A stretch of DNA of 64,000 nucleotides from the NCBI GenBank assembly GCA_049279675.1, contig JBAPOP010000085.1, forward strand, positions 1 through 64,000, written 5' to 3'. Made by a program: the position numbers and the translations under genes. Under the pieces are notes generated by a model. That model was not told the origin of the DNA and made no database searches. It was given only the letters and a program-made list of their open reading frames with translations. The stretch is from Palsa-147 sp049279675. GTDB taxonomy: Bacteria > Acidobacteriota > Terriglobia > Acidiferrales > UBA7541. Shown one piece after another: positions 8,120 through 17,813 of this stretch (positions within the stretch are counted from its first letter, which is position 1; the number at the start of each line of letters is the position of its first letter).

Positions 8120-10570
8120 ATGGGAACGCTGTTGCAGGACATCAAATACGGAATCCGAATGCTGTTGAAGAATCGCTGGTTCACGCTCATTGCCGTGGCC
8201 ACACTGGCGCTCGGGATCGGCGTGAATACGGCGGTGTTTTCCGTGGTGAACGGTGTACTGCTGAATCCGTTGCCGTTCCCGGAGCCGAAACAGCTTGTGA
8301 CGCTGTATGAGAACTCGCATGATTTCAAACAATCGTCCATCTCCTATCCGAATTTTTCGGATTGGCAGCGGATGAACAGCGTTTTCTCGTCGGTTGCCGC
8401 TTTCCGGCCGGATAGTTTCAACCTGACAGGCAGCGGAGAAGCTCAGCAAGTAAAAGTCGAGATGGTGTCCGCGGATTTCTTTCCAATTCTCGGGGTGCGT
8501 CCAATTCTGGGCCGCACGTTCACGGCGGATGAAGATCGGCGCGGAGCTGCGCCAGTAGCACTGATCAGCGAAGGCCTCTGGAAGGGCAAATTTGGCGGTT
8601 CAGCGCAGATTTGCGGGACGACAGTCACGATGAGCGGGAAAGGTTACACGATCATTGGCGTGATTCCCGCCGGCTTGCACCTTGCGATACAAAGTTATCA
8701 GGAGAAAAACGATGTCTTCGTTCCGGTGGGAATTTATGACGACCCTCTGTTCCAGGACCGCGGAGTGCACGAAGGGATGGCGGCGATTGGACGATTGAAA
8801 CCCAGAGTGACGATGGCGCAGGCGCACGCGGACATGGATGGAATCGCGAGCCGATTGGCTGCCGCGTATCCCGACGCCGACAAGGGAGCTGGAATTACGC
8901 TCGTGCAACTGAAGGAAGAGATGGTCGGAGAGGTGCGTCAGTTCCTGCTGGTGTTGCTGGGAGCGGTTGGATTTGTTCTGCTGATTGCGTGCGTAAACGT
9001 CGCGAATCTGCAACTCGCGAGATCCAATAGCCGCGCGCGCGAATTTGCGATTCGAGCGGCGCTAGGCGCGAGCCAAACTCGCGTGATCCGGCAACTTTTG
9101 ACGGAAAGTATTCTGCTGGGGCTGGCGGGCGGCACGCTGGGGCTGATTCTCGCGGAATGGGGAACGCGAGCTGCGTTGAGCGTGCTGCCAGAGGCTTTGC
9201 CTCGCGCAGAGGCAGTGGGGCTCGATGGCCGCGTTCTATTTTTCACGCTAGCCGCTTCGATTCTGGCAGGCATCGTTTTCGGGCTGGCGCCAGCGCTCAA
9301 GACAGCGCAACCAAGCGTGCAAGAAATGCTGAAAGAGGGCGGGCGCGGCACGAGCGGGGCCAGGAACCGCGCGCAGGGCGTATTCGTGGTTATTGAGATG
9401 GCGATGGCGCTGATCCTTTTGGTGGGTGCTGGGCTGATGATTCGCAGCCTTGTGGATTTGTGGAGCGTCAACCCTGGATTCAACTCGCACAACGTGCTGA
9501 TTTTTTCCTCTTCGCTAGCACCATCCCTCGGAGCGAACGCCGCTAATTCAAGAGCCGGGCTTCGAGAACTAGGGAGCGCGCTGAAGGCGATTCCCGGCGT
9601 GGAAGCGGTTTCACTGACGGCCGGTTCGCTGCCCATGCAAGGCGACAACGAACTACCGTTCTGGCTCGAAGGGCACCCCAAGCCAACGAACACAAGCGAA
9701 ATGAGCCCGACGCTTTTCTATTTCGTGGATCCCGGCTACGTGAAGGCGATGGGGATCGAACTTAAGCGGGGGAGATTTCTCTCAGCGAGCGATGACGAAC
9801 ATTCGCAGCCGGTCGTCGTGATCGACGAAAGTTTCGCGCGGCAGTATTTTCCAAATCAGGATCCGATCGGGAAGCGGATCAACCTGGGCATCATAGAGAT
9901 GCACTTGCAGGTTGTGGGGATTGTGGGCCATGTCAAGCAGTGGGGACTCGATACCGATGCGCACAATACGATCCAGGCGCAGGCTTACACACCGCTGCTA
10001 CAAATTCCCGACAAGTATTTTGTCGGACCTCCGAGCGCCACAGTGGTGGTGAGGACCATGGGGCCGCCGGCGGCGCTGACGGAGACCATCCGCAAATCGA
10101 TAGAGAGCCTCAACAGTGAAAATGTAATGTACGACACGCAAACGATGGACGAGATCATTTCCGATTCGCTAGCCGCCCGGCGATTCTCGATGATCCTTTT
10201 GGGAGTTTTCGCCGCACTGGCGCTGGTGCTTTCGAGCATCGGTATTTTCGGAGTGATTTCCTACGTTGTGAGCCAGCGGACGCGAGAAATCGGAATTCGG
10301 ATGGCGCTCGGGGCGCAACGCAGAGACGTTCTGCGGCTGATGCTGGGCGATGGGATGAGAATGACGCTGATTGGCGTGGCAATTGGAGTGGTGGCGGCGT
10401 TGCTCGTGACGCGGCTGATGGAAAATATGCTGTTCGGCGTCAGCGCGGCCGATCCGTTGACGTTTGCGGGCGTCGCCACGATCTTGACGGGCGTCGCGCT
10501 ACTGGCGTGCTATTTGCCGGCGCGGAGGGCGATGCGTGTGGACCCGACGGTGGCGCTGCGATATGAATAA
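8120..10570 (+). CDS. ADOP-family ABC transporter permease
   Basis: 816 residues. MGTLLQDIKYGIRMLLKN leads into TM1; the first module has FVLLIACVNVANLQLARSNS and 'AREFAIRAALGASQTRVIRQ', the second ends with three helices containing SQRTREIGIRMALGAQRRDV and a RVDPTVALRYE tail. The gap from the previous ADOP stop is 55 bases and to the ATPase gene 35 bases, so these three genes most likely form one transcript. A GGAGAG element lies about 6 bases before the ATG. As the permease directly in front of the ATPase, this copy is the best candidate for its direct partner, together with the one at 11392; that pairing is inference. Confidence 0.93.
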   Translation: MGTLLQDIKYGIRMLLKNRWFTLIAVATLALGIGVNTAVFSVVNGVLLNPLPFPEPKQLVTLYENSHDFKQSSISYPNFSDWQRMNSVFSSVAAFRPDSFNLTGSGEAQQVKVEMVSADFFPILGVRPILGRTFTADEDRRGAAPVALISEGLWKGKFGGSAQICGTTVTMSGKGYTIIGVIPAGLHLAIQSYQEKNDVFVPVGIYDDPLFQDRGVHEGMAAIGRLKPRVTMAQAHADMDGIASRLAAAYPDADKGAGITLVQLKEEMVGEVRQFLLVLLGAVGFVLLIACVNVANLQLARSNSRAREFAIRAALGASQTRVIRQLLTESILLGLAGGTLGLILAEWGTRAALSVLPEALPRAEAVGLDGRVLFFTLAASILAGIVFGLAPALKTAQPSVQEMLKEGGRGTSGARNRAQGVFVVIEMAMALILLVGAGLMIRSLVDLWSVNPGFNSHNVLIFSSSLAPSLGANAANSRAGLRELGSALKAIPGVEAVSLTAGSLPMQGDNELPFWLEGHPKPTNTSEMSPTLFYFVDPGYVKAMGIELKRGRFLSASDDEHSQPVVVIDESFARQYFPNQDPIGKRINLGIIEMHLQVVGIVGHVKQWGLDTDAHNTIQAQAYTPLLQIPDKYFVGPPSATVVVRTMGPPAALTETIRKSIESLNSENVMYDTQTMDEIISDSLAARRFSMILLGVFAALALVLSSIGIFGVISYVVSQRTREIGIRMALGAQRRDVLRLMLGDGMRMTLIGVAIGVVAALLVTRLMENMLFGVSAADPLTFAGVATILTGVALLACYLPARRAMRVDPTVALRYE

Positions 10571-10605
10571 GAAGCTTCAAGTTCAAGCGAAAAGGTGGGT
10601 GCGAA

Positions 10606-11292
10606 TTGATTCGAATGGTTGATGTAGAGAAATCGTACGAGTCGGGTGCGGGTAAGACGTGGGTGCTGCGGCGGATTAATCTCGAGATCGGCGACGGCGA
10701 TTTCATCACGATCATGGGGCCATCCGGCGCGGGCAAGTCCACGCTGATGGGAATTATCGGGATGCTCGACGGCGCGTGGAAGGGCGAGTACTACCTGCTC
10801 GACAACGCCGTCCAGAAACTCGATAACCGCCGCCGCGTCGAGTTGCATAAGAAATATATCGGCTTCGTATTCCAGCAATATCATCTGCTCGACAGCCTTA
10901 CGGTGGCGGAAAACCTCGATCTGCCGCTTTCCTACCGCGACATCAAGAAATCCGAGCGAGATTCGATGGTCGCCGACGTTCTAGACCGGTTTCAGATCGT
11001 CGGAAAGAAAGATCTCTTTCCGAATCAGCTTTCCGGCGGGCAGCAGCAACTTGTCGCCGTGGCGCGGGCCGTGATCGGAAATCCGAAACTGATTCTGGCG
11101 GACGAACCGACGGGCAGCCTGCATTCGAGCCAGGGAAAAATGATCATGGACCTGCTCAAGGGCCTGAACGAAGCCGGCACGACGATCATTCAGGTGACGC
11201 ACAACGAAAATTGGGCGGCGTACGGAAGCCGAATCATCCAACTGGCGGATGGCTGGATCGTCAGCGGCCAGACAAAAGTGGGCGCGGCTTAG
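10606..11292 (+). CDS. ABC transporter ATP-binding protein, MacB/LolD type
   Basis: A 228-residue single ATPase domain. Walker A is GPSGAGKS (~residues 45-52), the Q-loop is FVFQQYHLLD, the signature is LSGGQQQLVAVARA, Walker B is LILADEPTG, and the switch histidine is in THNENWAAYGSRI. The FQQYHLLDSLTVAENLDLPL stretch is typical of the MacB/LolD/FtsE branch that drives mechanotransmission permeases. The TTG at 10606 has AAAGGTGGG about 6 bases upstream; an ATG at 10615 is the alternative. It is the only ATPase among six ADOP permeases in the window, flanked by them at 35 and ~100 bases, so it may serve several permeases; that sharing is inference. Confidence 0.95.
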   Translation: MIRMVDVEKSYESGAGKTWVLRRINLEIGDGDFITIMGPSGAGKSTLMGIIGMLDGAWKGEYYLLDNAVQKLDNRRRVELHKKYIGFVFQQYHLLDSLTVAENLDLPLSYRDIKKSERDSMVADVLDRFQIVGKKDLFPNQLSGGQQQLVAVARAVIGNPKLILADEPTGSLHSSQGKMIMDLLKGLNEAGTTIIQVTHNENWAAYGSRIIQLADGWIVSGQTKVGAA

Positions 11293-11330
11293 AATTCGTT
11301 TCGGAATCGGGTGTGTAACAGCGGGCCGCG

Positions 11331-11342
11331 CGCGTATACGCG
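11331..11342. promoter_or_regulatory. Perfect 12-base palindrome upstream of ADOP gene
   Basis: CGCGTATACGCG is a perfect palindrome in the 99-base gap between the ATPase stop and the next ADOP start, 49 bases before that ATG. It could be an operator for a dimeric regulator. No matching copy was noticed before the other ADOP genes, so the role is open. Confidence 0.3.
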
Positions 11343-11391
11343 GCAGACATATTCAAGGTAATCGGGGCGACAAGGTCGCTCGGAGGCACTG

Positions 11392-13818
11392 ATGTCCACG
11401 TTCTGGCAGGACGTTCGCTACGGCGTGCGGATGCTCGTGAAGAGCCCGGGCTTCACGATTTTCGCCATCGCCGTTCTTAGCTTGGGTATCGCGGCGAACA
11501 CAGCCATCTTTAGCCTTGCGGACACGTTGCTGCTTCGCCCGCTTCCCTATCGTGACGCGAGCCGTCTCGTGATGGTCTGGGAAGATAGTTCGGCATACGG
11601 CTTCCCGCATAACACGCCATCGGCGGGCAACTTTTCCGAATGGAAATCGCGAAACCAGGTATTCGAAGACGTGGCGGCGATTTCTTTCGGCGGCTCGTTC
11701 AATCTTACCGGTGAAGGCCAGCCTCTGGAACTCCCCGGGCGAAGCGTGACGGCAAATCTGTTTTCGGTTCTTGGCGTGACGCCGGAATTCGGCCGCAATT
11801 TCCAACCGAAGGACGATGTTCCAGGCGCGCGCCACGTGGCGATTCTCAGCCACGGGCTCTGGCTCCGGCAATTCGGCGGCGATCCGCAAATCCTGGGGAA
11901 AGAGATTTCTCTGAACTACGAGAAATACGTCGTCATCGGCGTCATGCGCCGCGGATTTCAATTTCCGGATCGCGAGATTGAGATTTGGGTTCCCTCACAA
12001 TTTACGAAACAAAAACTGGCCAACTTTGGGAACCATTCCCTGAACGTTGTGGCGCGATTGAAGCCGGGCGTCTCGGTGGCGACTGCGAACGCCAACCTCG
12101 CGACAATTTCAAAGCAACTCGAACACGAACACCCGGACGAAAATGCCAAAGTTGGCGCGTATGCGGTTCCGCTGCGCGATGAATTTGCCGGAAAAACGAA
12201 ATCGGCGCTGTTTATCCTGATGGGCGCAGTTGGGTTCGTGCTGCTCATCGCTTGCGCGAACATAGCGAATCTATTGCTCGCGCGCGCGACGGGCAGGAGA
12301 CGCGAGCTTGCGATGCGGTTGGCGCTGGGAGCAAGCCGCGCACGGATCATGCGCCAGCTCTTGATCGAAAGCATCGTGCTGTCGCTGCCGGCCGGCGTGG
12401 TTGGACTCTTTGCTTCCATTTTCACCGCGGACTTTCTTGGCCGCTTGATTCCGAAGGAATTAGCCTCCGCGAGCGGCGCCGGCCTGGACGGGCGCGTGCT
12501 CGCATTCACAATCGCGATTTCCTTGGGCACCGGAATCTTGTTCGGGATCATCCCGGCGCTGAGAATTTCGCGCATTGATCTGGTCACTTCGTTGAAGCAG
12601 GGCGGCGGGCAGGGCGGCGTTGGATCAGGAGGAAGGCGGCTGCGGGATGCGCTGGTTGTGTGCGAGGTCGCACTTGCCATCGTTCTGCTCTCCGGCGCGG
12701 CGCTGACGATTCACAGCTTCGAAGCGCTTTACCATCACGATCCGGGGTTTCGCGCGGATCACGTCCTCATAATGCGCACGCCGTTGCCGCAGCAAAAATA
12801 TGAAGCATTTGCTCCGCGAGTGGCGTTCTACGACAAAGTGCTCAGCCGCATCGAAAATCTGCCGGGCGTTGAGGCAGCCGGCTACACCACTTGGGTTCCG
12901 CTGACGAACTATGGAGGAGCGTCGAGCATTCAAGTGGAAGGCCGGCCAGAACTCAATAGCAAAGTTCTGATTCCGAACGTTCGCATCATCAGCCGCGATT
13001 ACTTCCGCGCGCTACAAATAAGACTCGTGAAAGGACGCTTGATTGATCGCCGAGACGGTGTGGGAACGCCTACTGTCGCAATCATCAACGAAACGATGGC
13101 GCGAAATATTTGGCCCGGCGAAGATCCGATCGGCAAGCATTTCAAGACGGGCGATTACAACGACAAGACTGCGTGGATCACGGTTGTCGGCGTGGTCGGT
13201 GATGTGCATCAGGCAGGCCTCGACGTGCCGGCGCGGGCCGAGTTGTACCTGCCCTATCAGCAGCAGGATTTTGGATTCGAACCGGAATTTCTCGCGGTGC
13301 GGACGAAAGGCGATCCCACGCAGATGGCGGAAGCGATCCGGGAGCAGATTTGGTCGGTGGATAGCGAGCAGCCGGTTGCTGGAATCATGCCGCTCGGCGA
13401 TCTGGTGGATGAATATCTGACGCCGCGGCAAATGCAAACTTCGCTTCTCGGCGCTTTTGCCGGATTGGCGTTACTTCTCTCGGCGCTCGGAATTTACGCG
13501 GTGCTTTCGTTCTCGGTAACGCAGCGAACACAGGAAATTGGCGTCCGCATCGCGCTCGGCGCGCGCCGCAAGGATGTCCTGAGGATGATTTTGTCGCAGG
13601 GCCTGAAACTATTTCTGGCGGGCGCTGCTGTCGGATTGGTGTCGGCTTTGGCGCTCTCTCGCGCATTGGAGCACTGGCTCTACGGCGTCAGCGCAACCGA
13701 TCCACTGTCATTCTCGAGCGTCACGATCCTGCTTGCCGCGGTTACGCTGCTGGCTTGCTACATTCCGGCGCGCCGGGCGATGCGAGTGGATCCGCTGGTG
13801 GCACTGCGTTACGAGTGA
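11392..13818 (+). CDS. ADOP-family ABC transporter permease
   Basis: 808 residues. MSTFWQDVRYGVRMLVKS, TM1 with LSLGIAANTAIFSLAD, first periplasmic domain, three helices with FVLLIACANIANLLLARATG and 'RRRELAMRLALGASRARIMR', linker (LVTSLKQGGGQGG), then a second module and RVDPLVALRYE. GGAGGCACTG before the ATG gives a good ribosome site. The first-module core reads ACANIANLLLARA, closest to classic MacB-like permeases. It follows the ATPase gene by 99 bases and may be cotranscribed or use the palindrome-containing gap as its own promoter region. Confidence 0.93.
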   Translation: MSTFWQDVRYGVRMLVKSPGFTIFAIAVLSLGIAANTAIFSLADTLLLRPLPYRDASRLVMVWEDSSAYGFPHNTPSAGNFSEWKSRNQVFEDVAAISFGGSFNLTGEGQPLELPGRSVTANLFSVLGVTPEFGRNFQPKDDVPGARHVAILSHGLWLRQFGGDPQILGKEISLNYEKYVVIGVMRRGFQFPDREIEIWVPSQFTKQKLANFGNHSLNVVARLKPGVSVATANANLATISKQLEHEHPDENAKVGAYAVPLRDEFAGKTKSALFILMGAVGFVLLIACANIANLLLARATGRRRELAMRLALGASRARIMRQLLIESIVLSLPAGVVGLFASIFTADFLGRLIPKELASASGAGLDGRVLAFTIAISLGTGILFGIIPALRISRIDLVTSLKQGGGQGGVGSGGRRLRDALVVCEVALAIVLLSGAALTIHSFEALYHHDPGFRADHVLIMRTPLPQQKYEAFAPRVAFYDKVLSRIENLPGVEAAGYTTWVPLTNYGGASSIQVEGRPELNSKVLIPNVRIISRDYFRALQIRLVKGRLIDRRDGVGTPTVAIINETMARNIWPGEDPIGKHFKTGDYNDKTAWITVVGVVGDVHQAGLDVPARAELYLPYQQQDFGFEPEFLAVRTKGDPTQMAEAIREQIWSVDSEQPVAGIMPLGDLVDEYLTPRQMQTSLLGAFAGLALLLSALGIYAVLSFSVTQRTQEIGVRIALGARRKDVLRMILSQGLKLFLAGAAVGLVSALALSRALEHWLYGVSATDPLSFSSVTILLAAVTLLACYIPARRAMRVDPLVALRYE

Positions 13819-13875
13819 CGCCGGCGGCTGGGATTCTTGACTGAGATGCAACGGGGCGAATTTGAAGGAGAAAAC

Positions 13876-14316
13876 ATGGCAAACGAACATTTTCGGGAAA
13901 TGTTGGAGGGTTCGCTCGACGCTAGCCATATCGAAAAAATGAAAACCGCCGGGTGGAAACCGTTGGCGATCGAATGGGAGCGAGCAACTCCAGGAGCCGC
14001 TGAAGGAAAACAATCGCACGAAGAGATTCCATTCGGCGTGCAGATTGCGAAGGACTGCGCGCGCCTCGAAGAGAATCCCGCTGAAATGCGAATTCTCTTC
14101 GTGATGATGGAACTCGTCGTACAGGATGCCTCGCTCACGCGCATCGCTGAAGAGCTGAACCGCCGCGGCTACAAGACGCGAAGCGGGAACGATTGGACGC
14201 CGCTCTCCGTTTACAACGTCTTTCCACGGCTGGTGGAAGTGTCGCCACGCATTTTCTCGGACGAGAGCTGGGTGTCGCGGCCGCGCCAGTCTTCGCGGAT
14301 TCAGTGGAATTCGTGA
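13876..14316 (+). CDS. Small protein with a serine-recombinase-type DNA-binding (Recombinase) segment
   Basis: 146 residues. The C-terminal half, 'SLTRIAEELNRRGYKTRSGNDWTPLSVYNVF' in two overlapping parts (SLTRIAEELNRRGYKTRSG and DWTPLSVYNVF), has the helix-rich pattern of the Recombinase domain that follows the catalytic domain in large serine recombinases. The catalytic resolvase domain (YxRxS serine) is absent. The N-terminal half is acidic and unfamiliar. The ATG at 13876 has GAAGGAG about 6 bases before it. It could be a stand-alone DNA-binding regulator of the surrounding ADOP genes, or what remains of a mobile element; the good ribosome site, clean frame and lack of flanking repeats favour a functional gene. 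It sits 57 bases after an ADOP stop. Confidence 0.7.
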   Translation: MANEHFREMLEGSLDASHIEKMKTAGWKPLAIEWERATPGAAEGKQSHEEIPFGVQIAKDCARLEENPAEMRILFVMMELVVQDASLTRIAEELNRRGYKTRSGNDWTPLSVYNVFPRLVEVSPRIFSDESWVSRPRQSSRIQWNS

Positions 14317-14417
14317 AAACGGGATAAGGGCGGTTTGGCCGGATCGTCGAGGCCACCACAACTCACATGCTTGGCGAGACCTGCACTGCGGATACGATTA
14401 GGGCGATCCACGTCACA

Positions 14418-15161
14418 ATGGCACCGGAAACAGAAAACAATTTGGTTGGCGTGCCGGGGCTGGCACAGGAGATTGACGAACAACTGCGGGAACTCGGCAG
14501 CCAGACGACAGAGGACATCCGCGAAGTTCGACGGGAATTTTCGAAGCGGCTAGAGGGAGCGGCGCCGCACGTCGTTACCGAACTGGCGATGCTGCTACTC
14601 GAACTGCCGGGGCACGAATACCGCTTTTTCGCCTACGAGCTGATTCATCATCACGGACGCGCGCTCTACAAACTGAATGCATGGGAACTGGAGCGGCTCG
14701 GATGCGGAATTTCAAGCTGGGGCGCTGCGGACTGCTTCGGGATTTTTCTCGCCGGGCCGCTGTGGCGCGAAAGACGCGTACCCGCAAGCCTCGTCCACAA
14801 TTGGGCGCGCTCGGCCGACCACTGGTGGCGCCGGATTGCGCTGGTCAGTACGGTTCCACTGAACAGCAATGCGCAGGGCGGCGGGAGCGAGGGCGACGCG
14901 CATCGCACGCTGCAGGTGTGCCGCATCCTCGAAAGAGACCGCGACCCGATGGTCGTGAAAGCGATGTCGTGGGCGCTGCGCGAACTGGCCAAAGTGCAAC
15001 CTCGCGCTGTGCGCGCTTATTTGAAGGAGCGAAAGACGATTCTTGCGCCGCGAGTGCTGAGGGAAGTACAGAATAAACTCGCGACGGGGCTTAAACACCC
15101 GGGACGACGTCAAAAATCCGCAACGACGAAACCGCTGAAGAAAGACCGGCGCGCACGCTAG
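14418..15161 (+). CDS. DNA alkylation repair (AlkD)-like HEAT-repeat protein
   Basis: 247 residues, almost entirely helical, with the look of the AlkD/AlkC HEAT-repeat DNA glycosylase superfamily: 'YRFFAYELIHHHGRALYKLN', WELERLGCGISSWGAADCFG, SLVHNWARSADHWWRRIALV and the closing 'VVKAMSWALRELAKVQPRAV' helices. The W/D-rich stretch corresponds to the region where AlkD contacts DNA. AlkD removes alkylated purines; here the activity is inferred from family only. The C-terminus is a basic Lys/Arg tail (last ~25 residues). The ATG at 14418 is preferred to an in-frame ATG at 14367. It lies in the ADOP cluster 101 bases after the recombinase-domain gene, an unexpected place for a repair gene. Confidence 0.75.
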   Translation: MAPETENNLVGVPGLAQEIDEQLRELGSQTTEDIREVRREFSKRLEGAAPHVVTELAMLLLELPGHEYRFFAYELIHHHGRALYKLNAWELERLGCGISSWGAADCFGIFLAGPLWRERRVPASLVHNWARSADHWWRRIALVSTVPLNSNAQGGGSEGDAHRTLQVCRILERDRDPMVVKAMSWALRELAKVQPRAVRAYLKERKTILAPRVLREVQNKLATGLKHPGRRQKSATTKPLKKDRRAR

Positions 15162-15264
15162 CGTCTCAATCCCATGTCTACCCGCCTGTGTCCGAAAATG
15201 CCGATACTTAATCGAAGAGTAAGAATAGAATCGGAGTTTCTTGCGGGCAGTGGGGGCCCTTGGG

Positions 15265-17727
15265 ATGGAAACTCTCTGGCAAGACATTCGATTCGGCGTC
15301 CGCATGTTGCTGAGGAATCGCGGATTTGCAGCGGTGGCCGCGTTGACGTTGGCGCTCGGTATTGGCGCGAACTCGGCAATTTTCAGCGTGGTGGATGCAC
15401 TGCTGCTGCGCCCGCTGCCTTTTCCGCATTCGGACCAGTTGGTCAACATCTGGCAAACGGATGTGAACCGCGGAATCATGAACGGCATGACGTCGCCGCC
15501 GGAATTTCTCGAGTGGCGGGAACAGCAGAAATCATTCGAGGAAATCGCGGGTTGGAAAACCGTTTTCAGGTCGGTCCGAGGCGCGGAACATCCAGAGCAA
15601 GTGTGGGGCGGAGAGGTTTCATCGGAATTCTTGCGGATGCTCGGTGTAAGGCCGTACCTCGGCAGGGATTTTCTTCCCGATGATGAAACTCCCGGACATG
15701 GGCAGGTTGCGTTGATCAGTTACGGGCTTTGGCAACGTGAATTTGGAGGCGATCCGGGCTGGATTGGCCGGACGATCGACGTAGACGACAAGCCGTACGT
15801 CGTGATTGGTGTTCTGCCGTACGGTTTTTCGCCGGTAGGAACGTCGGTGGCGTGGGATCTGTGGACGCCTTACACATTTGATCGCGGCCATATGGATCGC
15901 GACGATACTGCGTTGATCGTTTTTGGACGGCTGAAACCAAACGCGACGATAGCCAAAGCGCAAGCCGAAATGGAAACGTTACAACAGAATCAAAAAAGAG
16001 CGTTTCCCGATATTCATCAGGACCTTGGAATTGGCGTCGTCAGCATGCACGACACTTTGAATCGAAAGTACAAGCCGGAACTGAAAGTTTTGCTGGTAGC
16101 GGTTGGCGTCGTCCTGCTGATCGCGTGCGTCAACGTGGCGAGCCTACTTCTCGCGCGCTCAGCATCGCGAGAAAGAGAGATCGCCGTTCGGACGGCGCTG
16201 GGTGCGCGGCGGATTCGCGTAATTCGGCAGTTGTTGACGGAGAGCGTCCTGCTCGGACTCGTTGGCGGTGTGCTCGGCATCGCGATGGCATATGCCGGCG
16301 TTGAGCTGCTTCGGCTGGGACTTCCTCCGCACGGCAGCCGCGGAGAAATTCCTCACGCCGACTGGATAACCATAAACGGCTCGGTCGTGGCATACACGTT
16401 CCTAATTTCCATCGTGACGGGGGTGCTGTTCGGCCTCTTCCCGTCGGTTCAGATGTCGTTTTCCGAACTCGGAGAAACACTGAAAGAAGGAGGGCGTGGA
16501 AGTATCGGCGGTCACCGCGGAGGAGTTATGCGGTCGGGATTGATCGTCACGGAGGTCGCGCTCTCGATCGTACTCTTGATTGGCGCAGGGCTCTTGATCC
16601 GCAGCTTCGTGCGAATGCTCACCGAGCACTTGGGATTCGATCCGCACGACGTGCTCACAATGCAAGTTTGGCTGCCGGAATCTCGCTACACGGCCGGCCG
16701 GCCGGTCGCGAACTTTTTTCAGCAAGCGATTGAAAGAGTGTCCGCGCTACCGGGCGTGGCGTCCGCGAGCGCGGTGAATTTTGTTCCGTTGAGCGGATGG
16801 AGAGCGGATCTCGATTTTGATATCGAGGGACGCGCGACGCCCCGTGCTGGAGAGCAATTCACAGCGCAGTATGCAGTTTCCGATGCGAACTATTTTCGTA
16901 CGATGAGGATTCCGCTCGAAGCAGGCCGTGAATTCTCGCCGAGCGAAGGCGATCAGACCGCTGGCGTGGCCATCATCAACGAGTCGCTCGAGCACCGTTA
17001 CTGGCCGAACGAAAATCCGATTGGCAAACAGATTAAGCTCCATTTCGATCCAGATGGGGCGCCGTGGCAGCCGACGACGAAAGAATCATGGATCACGATC
17101 GTCGGCATCGTTGGAGACGTACGGGAGTGGGGCTCAGGCGGTAAAACACCTCCACTGATTTACCTGCCCTACTTACAGGCGCCATCGCATTTGATGTGCC
17201 TAGTGATCCGCACCGCTGGAAAACCGGAGGGTCTCGTGCCTTCGGTTCGGGATGCCATCTGGTCGCTCGACAAGAACCAGCCGGTGGCCGAAGTGAAAAC
17301 GATGGACGATTATCTCGACGCGGCGGTTTCACAGCGCCGGCTCAGCATGTTTTTGCTGTCCGCGTTTGCCGCGTTCGCGACTTTTCTGGCTGCCGTGGGA
17401 ATCTACGGGCTGATGTCTTACGGCGTAGCCCAACGCTCGCACGAGATCGGAATTCGAATGGCGCTCGGGGCCGAGCGCAGAGACATCGTCAAGCTGATCC
17501 TCGGGCAGGGGATGAGGCTGACGCTTCTCGGAGCGGCAATCGGCGGAGTGGTGAGTATCGCGGCGATGAGATGGATTGCAAGCGAGCTGTACGGCGTGCG
17601 CGCATCCGACCCGGCGACGCTCGTGAGCGTGATAGCGTTTTTGATCATCGTCGCGCTGATCGCGTGTTACGTGCCCGCGCGCCGCGCGACGAAAGTGGAT
17701 CCGATGAGCGCGCTGCGTTACGAGTGA
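15265..17727 (+). CDS. ADOP-family ABC transporter permease
   Basis: 820 residues. METLWQDIRFGVRMLLRN, TM1 with LALGIGANSAIFSVVD, two MacB/FtsX modules, linker (LGETLKEGGRGSIGG), and a variant tail KVDPMSALRYE. The ATG at 15265 aligns with the other ADOP starts; the frame runs up to a TTG at 15241, which is less likely. It is the last permease of the hub and is followed after 86 bases by the sigma-54 activator gene. Its tail departs most from the consensus (K for R, S for V), so it may be the most divergent copy. ATPase partner and substrate are unknown. Confidence 0.93.
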   Translation: METLWQDIRFGVRMLLRNRGFAAVAALTLALGIGANSAIFSVVDALLLRPLPFPHSDQLVNIWQTDVNRGIMNGMTSPPEFLEWREQQKSFEEIAGWKTVFRSVRGAEHPEQVWGGEVSSEFLRMLGVRPYLGRDFLPDDETPGHGQVALISYGLWQREFGGDPGWIGRTIDVDDKPYVVIGVLPYGFSPVGTSVAWDLWTPYTFDRGHMDRDDTALIVFGRLKPNATIAKAQAEMETLQQNQKRAFPDIHQDLGIGVVSMHDTLNRKYKPELKVLLVAVGVVLLIACVNVASLLLARSASREREIAVRTALGARRIRVIRQLLTESVLLGLVGGVLGIAMAYAGVELLRLGLPPHGSRGEIPHADWITINGSVVAYTFLISIVTGVLFGLFPSVQMSFSELGETLKEGGRGSIGGHRGGVMRSGLIVTEVALSIVLLIGAGLLIRSFVRMLTEHLGFDPHDVLTMQVWLPESRYTAGRPVANFFQQAIERVSALPGVASASAVNFVPLSGWRADLDFDIEGRATPRAGEQFTAQYAVSDANYFRTMRIPLEAGREFSPSEGDQTAGVAIINESLEHRYWPNENPIGKQIKLHFDPDGAPWQPTTKESWITIVGIVGDVREWGSGGKTPPLIYLPYLQAPSHLMCLVIRTAGKPEGLVPSVRDAIWSLDKNQPVAEVKTMDDYLDAAVSQRRLSMFLLSAFAAFATFLAAVGIYGLMSYGVAQRSHEIGIRMALGAERRDIVKLILGQGMRLTLLGAAIGGVVSIAAMRWIASELYGVRASDPATLVSVIAFLIIVALIACYVPARRATKVDPMSALRYE

Positions 17728-17813
17728 AAGGCTCGGCTCGCGGCAAACGCGAGAAATTGCTAAGACGGAATATTGATATCAGCCAATGAAAACACAATGG
17801 ACCCAGGGTGAAC

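Noticed and set aside
13876..14316. Intact serine recombinase or insertion sequence
   Set aside because: The catalytic domain is absent and no terminal inverted or direct repeats were seen around it.
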